A stretch of 64,000 bases of DNA from Stenotrophomonas maltophilia (GTDB lineage Bacteria; Pseudomonadota; Gammaproteobacteria; Xanthomonadales; Xanthomonadaceae): the NCBI RefSeq assembly GCF_006974125.1, contig NZ_CP037858.1, positions 3,348,001-3,412,000 of the forward strand, given 5' to 3'. This document shows, in pieces, positions 38,569-47,798 of the stretch. Position numbers and translations under genes: made by a program. A model generated the notes under the pieces. The model ran no database searches. It saw nothing but the letters and a program-made list of their open reading frames with translations, and was not told the origin of the DNA. Numbering within the stretch: the first letter of the stretch is position 1; every line of letters starts with the position of its first letter.

Positions 38569-40425
38569 ATGCAGGACACCGCGCTCACCGCCCCCAACGC
38601 CGAAATCCGTCGTGCCGGGGTCGATCTCAATGGACTGATGACGGTGCTGGGCAAGCACCTGTACTCCACTCCGGTGGTGGCGCTGCGTGAGCTGGTGCAG
38701 AACGCGCACGACTCGATCATCCGTCGTCGCATCGAACAGCCCGGCATCGAAGTGCCTTCGCGCATCTCGGTGCAGGTCGATGCCGCTGCCGGCGTGCTGC
38801 GCATCACCGATACCGGTGCTGGCCTGACCCGCCAGGAAATCCACGACTACCTGGCTACCGTGGGCGTCGGCTACACCCGTGGCCTGCGTCAGGGCGGCGA
38901 GGACGATGAGGGGCTGATCGGCATGTTCGGCCTCGGCTTCCTGTCGGCATTCGTGCTGGCGCGCAGGGTCAGCGTGCGTACCACCTCGTACCAGACGCCG
39001 GAACTGGGGCATCTGTACGTATCCAGCAACGCCGAACAATACACCGTCAGCGAAATGCCGGCGCGCGCGGTCGGCACCGAGGTGGAGCTGGAGCTGCATC
39101 CGGATTTCCTGCCGCTGGCCAACGAAGCGCGCTTGCATGAGGTACTGGGCCGCTACTGTGCCCTGCTGTCCGAGCCGATCTTCATCGGTGCCGCGGCCGA
39201 AGCGCTCAACCCCGAGCCGCCGCCGTGGCGCGGGCAGGGTGATGTTGCCCTGCATCCGGTGCAGGCGCGCCGCCAGGCGCTGCAGTTCGCCGCGCGTTTC
39301 GAACATGATTTCGAGCCGATCGTCACCGTGCCGTTGCGCGCGGATGGCAGCAGCGATGCCACCGGCCTGTTGTGGGTGCAGGACGGCGCTACCTACGGCA
39401 CCAGCGACAACCGCAATCTGTCGGTGTTCGTGCGCGGCATGCTGCTGGACGACGATGCGCGCGACCTGCTGCCGCCGTGGGCGGGCTTCATTGGTGGGGT
39501 GATTGAATCCTCGCGGCTGACGCCCACCGCCAGCCGCGAAGACCTGCAGCGCGACGACCAGTACCGCGCCGTGCAGCATGCACTTCTGGAAGCGCTGATC
39601 GACGGCCTGGCCGACGTCGCGCGGCAGCAGCCGGAAGCCTGGCGGCGCGTTCTCACGCGCCACAATGAGGCCTTGCTGGGCGCAGCGCTGTGCGATGACC
39701 GCCTGTTCGACCTGCTGCTGGAACACGTGCGCGTGCCGACTTCGCAGGGCGACCTGCCGGCCAGTGCGTTGCCGGCACGCGGTGCCGTGCACGTGATCCT
39801 CGACAATGGCGGCGGCTTCGAGGAAATGCTGTTCCGCGCGATGGGCGTGCCGGTCGCGCATGGCCATCGCTATGCGGTGGTGCCGTTCCTGCGTCGCTGG
39901 ACCCAGGCCAAGGGCCTGCGTCTGGTTGAACTCGGCACGGAGCAGGGCAACCGCGCGCTGTTCCGCACTGACGACAGCCTCGACGAGGCGCAGCTGGCGT
40001 GGCTGCGCGAGCAGCTGGGTGACGGCGAACAGCTGCTGCCGGCACGCTTCAGCCCCGAGTCGCTGCCCGTGGTGGTGGTGCCCGACCGCGAGGCTGAGCT
40101 GAAGCAGCGCCTGGAAGACGACGAGAACGACAAGCGCGTTTCAATGGCGGCGCTGCGCCTGGCCCGGCAGTTCACGGCGCGCATCGAATCGCGTGCGCCG
40201 TCGCGGTTGTACCTCAACCTCGACAATCCGGCCGTGCAGGCGCTGTTGCGCGCCCAACGCGATGGCCACCCGCAGGCCGAAGCCGCAGCACGCCTGCTGC
40301 GCTCACTGAAGATCATCGTCGCAGCGCAGGGCCGCCCGCTGGCCCGTGCGACCGCCACGCCGGGGCCGGACCTCAACGGCGCTTTCACTGATATCGCCGG
40401 TGCCCTGCAGCAGATGCTGCGCTGA
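38569..40425 (+). CDS. HSP90-family (HtpG-like) ATPase
   Basis: 618 aa. The N-terminal GHKL ATPase site is intact: ALRELVQNAHDSI (Glu41, Asn45, Asp48), RITDTGAGLT (81-85) and GLIGMFGLGFLSAF (glycine-rich lid). The middle and C-terminal parts are only distantly like HtpG (RGMLLDDDARDLLPPWAGFIGGVIESS, TASREDLQRD). No MEEVD-like end (it finishes LQQMLR). ATG after CAGGAG. It is followed 49 nt later by a large TPR protein, suggesting a chaperone-partner unit. A genuine htpG is expected elsewhere in the genome, so this is probably a specialised paralogue; client unknown. Confidence 0.85.
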   Translation: MQDTALTAPNAEIRRAGVDLNGLMTVLGKHLYSTPVVALRELVQNAHDSIIRRRIEQPGIEVPSRISVQVDAAAGVLRITDTGAGLTRQEIHDYLATVGVGYTRGLRQGGEDDEGLIGMFGLGFLSAFVLARRVSVRTTSYQTPELGHLYVSSNAEQYTVSEMPARAVGTEVELELHPDFLPLANEARLHEVLGRYCALLSEPIFIGAAAEALNPEPPPWRGQGDVALHPVQARRQALQFAARFEHDFEPIVTVPLRADGSSDATGLLWVQDGATYGTSDNRNLSVFVRGMLLDDDARDLLPPWAGFIGGVIESSRLTPTASREDLQRDDQYRAVQHALLEALIDGLADVARQQPEAWRRVLTRHNEALLGAALCDDRLFDLLLEHVRVPTSQGDLPASALPARGAVHVILDNGGGFEEMLFRAMGVPVAHGHRYAVVPFLRRWTQAKGLRLVELGTEQGNRALFRTDDSLDEAQLAWLREQLGDGEQLLPARFSPESLPVVVVPDREAELKQRLEDDENDKRVSMAALRLARQFTARIESRAPSRLYLNLDNPAVQALLRAQRDGHPQAEAAARLLRSLKIIVAAQGRPLARATATPGPDLNGAFTDIAGALQQMLR

Positions 40426-40474
40426 GCACCGCCCCCCTCTCATCCAGCCTTCGCTAGACAGGAGCACTTACCCC

Positions 40475-42781
40475 ATGGACATCTGGAACTGGGTCGAAAA
40501 ACTGCAGGGCGACCTGCGCCAGGCAGGCCAGGCGCAGAACGCGCAGCTGCTGAACCGCCTCGCCGACGAGGTGAGCGAACTGCGTGTCGACCGCGTCGAC
40601 GCGCTGCTGCCCGAAGCGCGTGCACTGGGCAAAGCGCTCGACAACCCCTGGGTCGACGTCTACGTCGGCCATTGGGCGCTGCGCAACCGCGTCGGCAACC
40701 GTGTGGAAGGCGAGAGCGCGCTGGGCGAAGCCGTGGCGCTGTTCGAACGCGCGCATCGTGATGACACGCTGGAGTGCCCACAGTCGATCTGCGTGACCCA
40801 GGATCTGGCTGCCTGCTACGGCAACATCGATGGCCCGGGCTGGGTTCCCGAGCGCGTCGAGGTGTGTGATGAAACGCTGGCACGCATCGACCCGAGCTGG
40901 GCGTGCTTCCAGTGCCTGAGCTGCGAGAAGGCTGATGCACTGCTCGACGATGGCCGCGGCCAGGATGCGCTGGATTACCTGCAGGTGCAGTCCGATGCGA
41001 TCGAGGCCTGCGGCAAGGAAGTGTTCGACAGCTTCCCGGAGATGCAGATCAAGATCCTGCTCGGCATGGGCCGCGCCGAAGAAGCGTTGGCGCTGATCGA
41101 GACGCGTGAGGCCGAAGTCGCCGCGTCCGGCGAGTACGAGCCGGCCAACTGCACGGTGCCGCGCCGCCTGTCCAAGGCCTGGGCGCTGGCGCAGCTCGGC
41201 CGCGACGAAGAAGCGCTGCAGCAGCTGGTGCCGTGGAACGAACTGACCCCGACCTATTGGCGGCTGTGGGCCAACACGGCCGCCGCGCTATGCCAGCGTG
41301 ATCCGTCGCGCAACACCTGGGACCTGGGTACGCGCTACACCACCATCATCGAGCACTTCGCGAAGGTCGGCTCGCACCGGCTGCTGATCGAAGTGGCCGC
41401 GCTGAGCCTGGAGCTGGCCCTGCAGCGCGGCGCACGCTGGGTGGCACAGCGCCAGCTGGAGCTGGCACGGACCCATCTGGCGCAGCTGCGCCAGGACCGC
41501 GGTGCCGCAGCGCTGGTGGCCGGCCTGGCCGCTCGCATCGATGCTTTGCCGGATGTCGCACCGCTGCCGGTGCCGGCACCGGAACTGCTGGCCTGGCTGG
41601 AGGTACAGGGCGAGCAGAACCAGTCGCGTGATCCTGAGCGCGAGGCGCAGTGGCTGCTGCAGGCACAGATGCAGTTGCCGGATGATGAAGCACTGGCCGA
41701 GATGGCTGCCTCGGCATTGAGCGCCTGTGGTGCGCAGGCGGAAGCGCGTGCATTGCTGTGGCGTTTCGTGCGTGCGCACACGCAGGATGATGGTCCGGCC
41801 GCGTACACGCTGATGCGCTGGCTGACCGAGCAGGGCGACGACGATGGGCTGCGCCAACTGGCTGAACTCTACCGCGGCAGCGTGCCGGTGTTCGCGCACT
41901 GGTGCGAAGTGCAGCGCGCCCGTCGCGTATCCGACTGGCCGGCGCTGGAGCAGGCCGCACAGGCGCTGCTGGCCGCCTCGCCGGGTTCGCACGGCGCACG
42001 TGGCACGCTGGCGCGGATGTACATGGAAACCGGCCGCTTCAGCGAAGCACAGGCCTGCTATGCGCAGCTGGTGGAGCTGCTGGAAGAACCCAACGCCGCG
42101 CACTGGGACCACATGAGTGCCGCCAGCGCGGCGCGGGATTGGGACGCGGTGCGTCGCTCGGCGGCGGCGATCGGCATGGAGCTGTCCAGCCAGGACGGCG
42201 TGGTCGAAGAGCCGTGGGGCTGGGTGATCATCCGCAGCGAAGAGAATGGCGAGCCGATGGAGTACTACGCCCGGCGCAGTGGCCCGGTGACCGCGCGCAT
42301 CGTCGAGAACGCACCGGCCAACCGTGCTCAGCAGGTCGGCGACTGGGTGGTGTTCGATGCCGCGCTGGTGCACCCGGCGCCGGAGGAGGAGGAGGCTCGC
42401 GAGCACTTCATTCCGACCTATGCGCAGGTACATGTGCTGGAACGCGGCGGCTTCGCGCGCAGTTGGCTGATCGATGGCGCGCACCCGGGCGAAGAGGCCT
42501 GGAATGCCTTTGTCGAAGCTGCCGAGGCGCAGGGCTGGCAGGTGTGGTCGCATAGTCGCGCGGACTACACCGTGACCGACCCTGGTGTGGAGGAGGGCAC
42601 CCTGCCGGGCGTGCTGTTCACCGTTGCCCAGCCGCAGGATCATGCGCCGCTGGCGCTGCACCGCTTCCTGCAGCAGGAGACCGCAGCGTGGCCACATCCG
42701 CATTGCTGGCTGCGCCTGGCCGAGGCCTGTGACCAGGACCGGCAGCCGCACCTGGACGTGATCGAGCGCTACGGGTTGTAA
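40475..42781 (+). CDS. Large TPR-repeat protein, partner of the HSP90-like ATPase
   Basis: 768 aa, cytoplasmic (no signal). Helical repeats over about residues 1-560 include WALAQLGRDEEALQQLVPWN and LARMYMETGRFSEAQACYAQ. The last about 190 residues are a mixed domain without recognised family (EPWGWVIIRSEENGEPMEYY...HFIPTYAQVHVLERG). Two cysteines in WACFQCLSCEKADALL form a CxxCxxC pattern. Ribosome site AGGAG. Immediately downstream of the HSP90-like gene; both are likely one transcript. Function unknown; a co-chaperone or client-adaptor role is inference. Confidence 0.82.
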   Translation: MDIWNWVEKLQGDLRQAGQAQNAQLLNRLADEVSELRVDRVDALLPEARALGKALDNPWVDVYVGHWALRNRVGNRVEGESALGEAVALFERAHRDDTLECPQSICVTQDLAACYGNIDGPGWVPERVEVCDETLARIDPSWACFQCLSCEKADALLDDGRGQDALDYLQVQSDAIEACGKEVFDSFPEMQIKILLGMGRAEEALALIETREAEVAASGEYEPANCTVPRRLSKAWALAQLGRDEEALQQLVPWNELTPTYWRLWANTAAALCQRDPSRNTWDLGTRYTTIIEHFAKVGSHRLLIEVAALSLELALQRGARWVAQRQLELARTHLAQLRQDRGAAALVAGLAARIDALPDVAPLPVPAPELLAWLEVQGEQNQSRDPEREAQWLLQAQMQLPDDEALAEMAASALSACGAQAEARALLWRFVRAHTQDDGPAAYTLMRWLTEQGDDDGLRQLAELYRGSVPVFAHWCEVQRARRVSDWPALEQAAQALLAASPGSHGARGTLARMYMETGRFSEAQACYAQLVELLEEPNAAHWDHMSAASAARDWDAVRRSAAAIGMELSSQDGVVEEPWGWVIIRSEENGEPMEYYARRSGPVTARIVENAPANRAQQVGDWVVFDAALVHPAPEEEEAREHFIPTYAQVHVLERGGFARSWLIDGAHPGEEAWNAFVEAAEAQGWQVWSHSRADYTVTDPGVEEGTLPGVLFTVAQPQDHAPLALHRFLQQETAAWPHPHCWLRLAEACDQDRQPHLDVIERYGL

Positions 42782-42793
42782 GCCCGGTATCGG

Positions 42794-42858
42794 GTAGTGC
42801 CGGCCGCTGGCCGGCAACGCCATGAGATCCTGTGTTGCCGGCCAGCGGCCGGCACTAC
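42794..42858. repeat. Inverted pair of SMAG/REP elements
   Basis: GTAG-headed 25-nt unit at 42794-42818 and its exact inverse at 42834-42858, with 15 nt between. Together they can fold into a 25-bp hairpin 13 nt after the TPR gene stop and may protect or terminate the transcript. Confidence 0.9.
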
Positions 42859-42873
42859 CTCAAGGAGAGAACC

Positions 42874-43338
42874 ATGCGAAAGACAGGGATGTTCGTGATC
42901 GCCGGGCTGTTGCTGGCCGCCAGCGTGCAGGCCGCACCGGCCTGCCAGGAGCCCACTGCCATTGCCCGCGCCTTCTTCGAGGCGACCACCGGCAATGGCG
43001 ATCTGCTGGAACCACCGCCGGCACTGGTCAGCCCGGACTTCGGCAAGGCACTGCGTGATGAGCGTGCCTGCCAGCAGCGCGAGGAAGGCATCTGCACGAT
43101 CGATTCGGACCCGTGGCTGGATGCGCAGGACGGCGACATCGAAACCCCGGTGCGCTACAGCTGGAAAGAGGTCTCGGCCACCGCCGGCCAGGTCGAGATG
43201 CGCTATTCGGTCTGGAAGAAGGCCTACGTGACCCGGTTGCCGATGGTGCGCCAGGGCCAGGGTTGCTGGCAGGTCGATGACATCCTCACCAACAGCGGCC
43301 GTTCGGTGCGGAAGATCCTGGCCCAGCCGGTGCCCTGA
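42874..43338 (+). CDS. Small secreted protein, DUF3828-like
   Basis: 154 aa. Signal peptide MRKTGMFVIAGLLLAASVQA; mature part with cysteines in PACQEP, ERACQQREEGIC and GQGCWQVDDIL. The pattern of a short conserved Trp-Lys segment and a C-terminal WQVDDI recalls DUF3828 periplasmic proteins; this link is weak. AAGGAGAG precedes the ATG. Flanked by repeats on both sides, so probably transcribed alone. Confidence 0.7.
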   Translation: MRKTGMFVIAGLLLAASVQAAPACQEPTAIARAFFEATTGNGDLLEPPPALVSPDFGKALRDERACQQREEGICTIDSDPWLDAQDGDIETPVRYSWKEVSATAGQVEMRYSVWKKAYVTRLPMVRQGQGCWQVDDILTNSGRSVRKILAQPVP

Positions 43339-43380
43339 TCGCCTGCGGCATCCTCGCAGGGCGTGGTTCCACGCCATCTA

Positions 43381-43424
43381 GCGGCCGGCACTACCAGGGT
43401 GGGGGCCGACCGTTGGTCGGCACA
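43381..43424. repeat. Partial SMAG element plus a second hairpin
   Basis: AGCGGCCGGCACTAC (43380-43394) is the tail half of an inverted SMAG unit, followed by GCCGACC-GTT-GGTCGGC (43405-43421). Lies between convergent genes and may terminate both. Confidence 0.6.
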
Positions 43425-43428
43425 CCGC

Positions 43429-44223
43429 CTATCGCGTATGCCCGAACACCAGCTCGATCACGAACTGGCTGCCGAAGAACGCCAGCAGCAGCAACAGCAT
43501 CGCCGCCAGCGTCCAGTGCACCGCCTTCATGCCACGCCAGCCGTAGCGGCGGCGGCCGATCAGCAGCACGCCGAACACGATCCACGACAGCACGCTCAGC
43601 ACGGTCTTGTGCACCAGCTTCTGCGCCAGCAGGTCATCGACGAACAGCACGCCGGTGACCAGCGTCAGGGTGAGCAGCGCGAAGCCGACGGTGATCACCC
43701 GGAACAGCAGCGATTCCAGATCGGCCAGTGGCGGCAGTGCGCGCAGCCACGGGCGGAATTCACGACGGCGCAGGGCACGTTCCTGCAGCCACAGCATGAT
43801 CGCCAGCAGCGCGGCGATGCTCAGCGTGGCGTAGGCCAGCAGGGCCAGCCAGGCGTGGCTGGCCAAGCGCCAGCCCAGCACCTTGCTTGGTTCGTGGCCG
43901 TAGCCGTGGTAGGCCAGCAGCAGTACGGCAGCCAGCGGGAACACCACCACGCCCAGCGCCGACATCCGCCCGCGCGCGCCGACCAGCGAGGTCAGCCAGG
44001 CCATGCCCAGGCCGACCAGCGACAGCGCGGCGAAGAAGTGCATGTCCGGCCCGCCGTTGGTGCGCATCGCCACCATCACGTGGTAGCCGCCGTGCAGCAG
44101 CATCGCCGGCAGGGCGGGCCACAGCCAGGCGGGGGAGCCGGTGCTTTCATCGCGGCCAAGCGCACGCACCAGCAGGGCGCTGGCGGCCAGGTAGAGCAGG
44201 GCGGCGATGAGAACGATTAACAT
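43429..44223 (-). CDS. CcsA/YpjD-like membrane protein (cytochrome c assembly family)
   Basis: 264 aa, eight hydrophobic helices. Contains the family-type segments LHGGYHVMVAMRT, HAWLALLAYATLSIAALLAIMLWLQE, FRVITVGFALLTLTLVTGVLF and KTVLSVLSWIVFGVLLIGR. The histidines in LLHGGYH, HAWLAL and VHKTVL are possible haem ligands. It is the inner-membrane protein usually found divergent from ffh in gammaproteobacteria (ypjD), and that arrangement is seen here. Exact role unproven. Confidence 0.85.
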   Translation of the reverse strand: MLIVLIAALLYLAASALLVRALGRDESTGSPAWLWPALPAMLLHGGYHVMVAMRTNGGPDMHFFAALSLVGLGMAWLTSLVGARGRMSALGVVVFPLAAVLLLAYHGYGHEPSKVLGWRLASHAWLALLAYATLSIAALLAIMLWLQERALRRREFRPWLRALPPLADLESLLFRVITVGFALLTLTLVTGVLFVDDLLAQKLVHKTVLSVLSWIVFGVLLIGRRRYGWRGMKAVHWTLAAMLLLLLAFFGSQFVIELVFGHTR

Positions 44224-44345
44224 CGTTGCAGTTTCGCATACCCCTGCGATGGTGGCGACGGCCCCGTGGTCGCAGTCCGGGGAGGGGAGCGGACCCGTTA
44301 TACTGTCTGCCTTATTGTCCCCCGCTTTCAGACAGGTTGCGCCGC

Positions 44346-45722
44346 ATGTTCGAGTCCCTGACCCAGCGCCTTTCCGGCACCATCGAGCGCCTGCGTGGCC
44401 GTGGCCGCCTGACCGAGGAGAACATCCGCGAGGCGACCCGTGAGGTCCGCATCGCGCTGCTCGAAGCCGACGTCGCGCTGCCGGTGGTTCAGGCCCTGAT
44501 CGAGCGCATCAAGGTGCGCGCGGTCGGCCAGGAAGTGCTGAAGTCGCTGACCCCGGGCCAGGCCCTGATCAAGGTCGTGCGCGACGAGCTGACCGCGGTG
44601 ATGGGCGCCGAAGCCAGCGACCTGAACCTCAATGTGCCCGCGCCGGCCATCATCCTGATGGCGGGCCTGCAGGGCGCCGGCAAGACCACCACGGTGGGCA
44701 AGCTGGCCAAGCACCTGAAGGAAAAGCGCAAGAAGAAGGTGATGGTGGTCTCGGCCGACGTCTACCGTCCGGCTGCGATCGAGCAGCTGAAGACCCTGGC
44801 CGAGCAGGTCGGCGTGCTGTTCTTCCCGTCCAGCGCTGACCAGAAGCCGGAAGCCATCGTCCGTGCCGCCATCGACGATGCGCGCAAGTCGTTCGTCGAC
44901 GTGCTGCTGGTCGATACCGCCGGCCGCCTGGCCATCGACGAAGCGATGATGGCCGAGATCAAGGCCCTGCACGCTGCGGTGAACCCGGCCGAAACCCTGT
45001 TCGTGGTCGACGCCATGACCGGCCAGGACGCGGCCAACACCGCCAAGGCCTTCGGCGACGCCCTGCCGCTGACCGGCGTGGTGCTGACCAAGACCGACGG
45101 TGACGCCCGTGGCGGTGCCGCGCTGAGCGTGCGCTACATCACCGGCAAGCCGATCAAGTTCGTCGGTGTCAGCGAGAAGCCGGAAGGCCTGGACGTGTTC
45201 CATCCGGACCGTATCGCCAGCCGCATCCTCGACATGGGCGACGTGCTGTCGCTGGTCGAGCAGGTCGAGCAGCAGGTCGACAAGGACAAGGCGGCCAAGC
45301 TGGCCGAGAAGGTCGCCAAGGGCAAGAAGTTCGACCTGAACGACATGCGTGACCAGCTCGAGCAGATGCAGAACATGGGCGGCATCGGCGGCCTGATGGA
45401 CAAGCTGCCGGGCCTGGGCAACATCCCCGACCATCTGAAGCAGCAGGTCAGCCAGGGCAAGGAAGTGCCGCGCATGATCGCCATCATCGGCTCGATGACC
45501 AAGAAGGAACGGCGCAATCCGAACCTGCTCAACGGCTCGCGCCGCGCGCGTATCGCCAAGGGCTCGGGCGTGACCCCGGCCGACGTCAACAAGCTGATGA
45601 AGCAGTACATGCAGATGGAAAAGATGATGAGCAAGATGGCCGGCGGCGGCATGAAGGGCATGTTGCGCAGCATGAAGGGCATGATGGGCGCCATGGGCGG
45701 CCGCGGCATGCCGTTCCGTTGA
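44346..45722 (+). CDS. ffh: Signal recognition particle protein Ffh
   Basis: GTPase that with 4.5S RNA targets nascent inner-membrane proteins. 458 aa. N domain MFESLTQRLSGTIERLRGRG, G1 GLQGAGKTTTVGKL near 107, DTAGRLAID, TKTDGDARGGAAL, and a C-terminal Met-rich M domain (KQYMQMEKMMSKMAGGGMKGM). The frame is open upstream, but the ATG at 44346 gives the normal start. A TTATACT (-10-like) lies near 44296 in the divergent gap. A hairpin at 45840, inside the next gene, is its only strong terminator. Confidence 0.97.
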   Translation: MFESLTQRLSGTIERLRGRGRLTEENIREATREVRIALLEADVALPVVQALIERIKVRAVGQEVLKSLTPGQALIKVVRDELTAVMGAEASDLNLNVPAPAIILMAGLQGAGKTTTVGKLAKHLKEKRKKKVMVVSADVYRPAAIEQLKTLAEQVGVLFFPSSADQKPEAIVRAAIDDARKSFVDVLLVDTAGRLAIDEAMMAEIKALHAAVNPAETLFVVDAMTGQDAANTAKAFGDALPLTGVVLTKTDGDARGGAALSVRYITGKPIKFVGVSEKPEGLDVFHPDRIASRILDMGDVLSLVEQVEQQVDKDKAAKLAEKVAKGKKFDLNDMRDQLEQMQNMGGIGGLMDKLPGLGNIPDHLKQQVSQGKEVPRMIAIIGSMTKKERRNPNLLNGSRRARIAKGSGVTPADVNKLMKQYMQMEKMMSKMAGGGMKGMLRSMKGMMGAMGGRGMPFR

Positions 45723-45813
45723 TGCAGCGACGGGGCCGGCGCGCATTGCGACCCGGCCCCGGTCACAATGACTGGCGTATGCTGGATGGCGACTTCTCCA
45801 ACAGGTATGTCGC

Positions 45814-46890
45814 GTGAACGCATCGCCGATTCTTGAACGCGCCGACACCTTCTGTCGGCGTTTTTCATTGCAGCTTCCGATCCTGCTGGCACCGATGGCC
45901 GGTGCCTGCCCGGTGCCGCTGTCGGCCGCGCTGGCCAATGCCGGCAGCATGGGGGCGATGGGTGCGGTGCTGTCGTCAGCGGCCGACATCGGTCGCTGGA
46001 TGGACGACTTCCGCACGGCCTCCAGCGGTCCGGCGCAGGTGAACCTGTGGGTGCCGGATCCCGCACCGACCCGTGACGTTGCCGCCGAAGCCGCCAGCCG
46101 CGCCTTCCTCGCGCAGTGGGGCCCGGACGTGCCGGCCAGTGCCGCCGACGCCACGCCCGCCGATTTCGAAGAACAGTTCGCCGCGCTGCTGGCCGCACGC
46201 CCGGCAGTGGCCTCGACCATCATGGGTGTGTTGCTGCCGCGCCACGTGCAGCAGTTGAAGGATGCCGGCATCGCCTGGATCGCGTGCGCGACCACGTTGT
46301 CTGAAGCACGCGCTGCCCAGGATGCCGGCGCCGACGCCGTGGTGGCGCAGGGCATGGAGGCCGGTGGCCATCGCGGCGCATTCGATCCGGCGATGGCCGA
46401 GCGCCAGCTGGTCGGCCTGTTCGCGCTGCTGCCGCGCCTGGCCGATCACCTGCAGATTCCAGTGATTGCCGCTGGCGGTATCGCCGATGGCCGTGGCATC
46501 GCTGCCGCACTCACCCTGGGGGCCAGCGCCGTGCAGATTGGTACTGCGTTCCTGCGCACGCCCGAAGCGGCGATCGCCTCGGCGTGGGCTGATGGATTGG
46601 CCGCCAGCGAGCCCGAAGACACCTGGCCGACCCGTGCGTTCAGTGGTCGCCTGGGGCGTGGCCTGGCCACGCCGTATGTGCGCGCCGCCGCCGCGGAAGG
46701 TGCCCCGGCGCCACGCCCGTACCCGGTGCAGCGCGGCCTGACCGCGCCGATGCGCAAGCAGGCCGTGCAGGAAAATCGCCTGGCCGCGATGCAGGCCTGG
46801 GCCGGCCAATCAGCCTGGATGGCGCCGGCAGCACCCGCCGCCGACGTGCTGCGCGACATGTGGCAACAGGCGCAGGCCCTGCTGCGATGA
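45814..46890 (+). CDS. Nitronate monooxygenase-like FMN enzyme
   Basis: 358 aa TIM-barrel flavoprotein of the 2-nitropropane dioxygenase/NMO family. Motifs: [37 protein letters not shown] (catalytic His region), [18 protein letters not shown] and [10 protein letters not shown]. It may detoxify nitronates; substrate not certain. GTG start. A terminator-like hairpin lies inside codons 9-16 (45840-45865). Its stop overlaps the next gene's ATG, so the two are coupled. Confidence 0.88.
   Translation: MNASPILERADTFCRRFSLQLPILLAPMAGACPVPLSAALANAGSMGAMGAVLSSAADIGRWMDDFRTASSGPAQVNLWVPDPAPTRDVAAEAASRAFLAQWGPDVPASAADATPADFEEQFAALLAARPAVASTIMGVLLPRHVQQLKDAGIAWIACATTLSEARAAQDAGADAVVAQGMEAGGHRGAFDPAMAERQLVGLFALLPRLADHLQIPVIAAGGIADGRGIAAALTLGASAVQIGTAFLRTPEAAIASAWADGLAASEPEDTWPTRAFSGRLGRGLATPYVRAAAAEGAPAPRPYPVQRGLTAPMRKQAVQENRLAAMQAWAGQSAWMAPAAPAADVLRDMWQQAQALLR
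45840..45865 (+). terminator. Terminator-like hairpin inside the 5' end of the NMO gene
   Basis: CGCCGACA / TGTCGGCG (8 bp, no mismatch), 5-nt loop, then TTTTT. It starts 117 nt after the ffh stop and 26 nt into the annotated NMO coding region. It may end ffh transcription and attenuate the downstream gene. Confidence 0.7.
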
Positions 46891-47699
46891 CGGTGTTCTG
46901 CAACGGCCAGCCGGCACAGGTAGAGGATCTGCTGCCGGCCCTGGTCAACTACGGCCACTTCACCTCGCTGCAGGTGCGCGGCCATGCCGTGCAGGGGCTG
47001 GATCTGCATCTGGCGCGGTTGTCGCAGGCCACGCGCGAACTGTTTGGCAGCGAACTGGATGTCGGCCAGGTGCAGGCCTGGATGGCGCAGGCGCTGCAGC
47101 AGGCGGGGCAGGGTGATGCCTCGCTGCGGGTGACCGTGTATTCGCGCCGTTTCGACTTCCGCAATCCAATGGCGGCTGTGCCGGTGGACGTGCTGGTGGC
47201 GGTGTCCGCGCCGGTGGCGCTGGCTGCGCCCAAGCGTGTGCGCAGTGTGGTCTGGCAGCGCGAGCTGCCGCAGATCAAGCACGTGGGTACGTTCGGCCTG
47301 TTCGCCGAGCGCCGCGCGGCGATGGCGGCCGGCTTTGACGACGCCCTGTTCGTGACCGCCCGCGGCGAGATCAGCGAGGGCAGCACCTGGAACCTGGCCG
47401 TGCACGATGGTGAACGGCTGCTCTGGCCGCAGGCCCCGGCCCTGCGCGGGACCGCCGAAGCGCTGCTGCAGCGGCATTGGCCGGGCGCACAGGCCACGCA
47501 GCCCTTGCCGCTGGCCGGGCTGGGCGCTGTGAAGGCGGCTTTTGCCTGCAATGCCAGTGGCCTGTGGGCGCTGGACGCCATCGATGGGCAGGTGTTGCCG
47601 GGGTCGAAGGCGCTGGCTGAACAGGGCAGGGCGGTGCTGGCGGCGGTGGCTTGGGACAGATTGGGGTCAGATCCCTTTTGCGCCGCAAAAGGGATCTGA
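46887..47699 (+). CDS. pabC: Class IV aminotransferase, aminodeoxychorismate lyase-like
   Basis: 270 aa PLP enzyme. Motifs: [25 protein letters not shown], the PLP lysine in [10 protein letters not shown] (about Lys131), [21 protein letters not shown]. In the family this layout fits PabC, which releases 4-aminobenzoate for folate; a D-amino-acid or branched-chain aminotransferase is possible. Coupled to the NMO gene by an ATGA overlap. The C-terminal residues [11 protein letters not shown] and the TGA stop are encoded by the palindrome at 47663-47703, so the original end has been replaced. Confidence 0.85.
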   Translation: MTVFCNGQPAQVEDLLPALVNYGHFTSLQVRGHAVQGLDLHLARLSQATRELFGSELDVGQVQAWMAQALQQAGQGDASLRVTVYSRRFDFRNPMAAVPVDVLVAVSAPVALAAPKRVRSVVWQRELPQIKHVGTFGLFAERRAAMAAGFDDALFVTARGEISEGSTWNLAVHDGERLLWPQAPALRGTAEALLQRHWPGAQATQPLPLAGLGAVKAAFACNASGLWALDAIDGQVLPGSKALAEQGRAVLAAVAWDRLGSDPFCAAKGI

Positions 47700-47703
47700 C
47701 CCC
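47663..47703. repeat. 41-nt palindrome of the GGGGTCAGATCCC family
   Basis: ggggtcagatcccttttgcg and cgcaaaagggatctgacccc form a perfect hairpin with a single central base. It shares its 17-nt outer arms with 2528-2570, but the centre differs in a paired way (GCG/CGC versus CAC/GTG). It contains the stop codon of the pabC-like gene and ends 19 nt before the rpsP promoter. Confidence 0.9.
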
Positions 47704-47721
47704 GGGAGTTCATCCCCGGGG

Positions 47722-47750
47722 TTGGCTCGGCCGGGCTCTGCCGCTATAAT
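47722..47750 (+). promoter_or_regulatory. Sigma-70 promoter of rpsP-rimM-trmD
   Basis: TTGGCT (47722-47727), 17-nt spacer, TATAAT (47745-47750), about 48 nt before the rpsP start. Near-consensus, as expected for a ribosomal operon. Confidence 0.88.
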
Positions 47751-47798
47751 CGCCCGCTTACCTCGCCATCCTGGCGACTGGGCAACAGGAAAAACACC

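Noticed and set aside
36952..39867. Long minus-strand frame opposite radA and the HSP90-like gene
   Set aside because: It crosses two real genes and lacks any domain.
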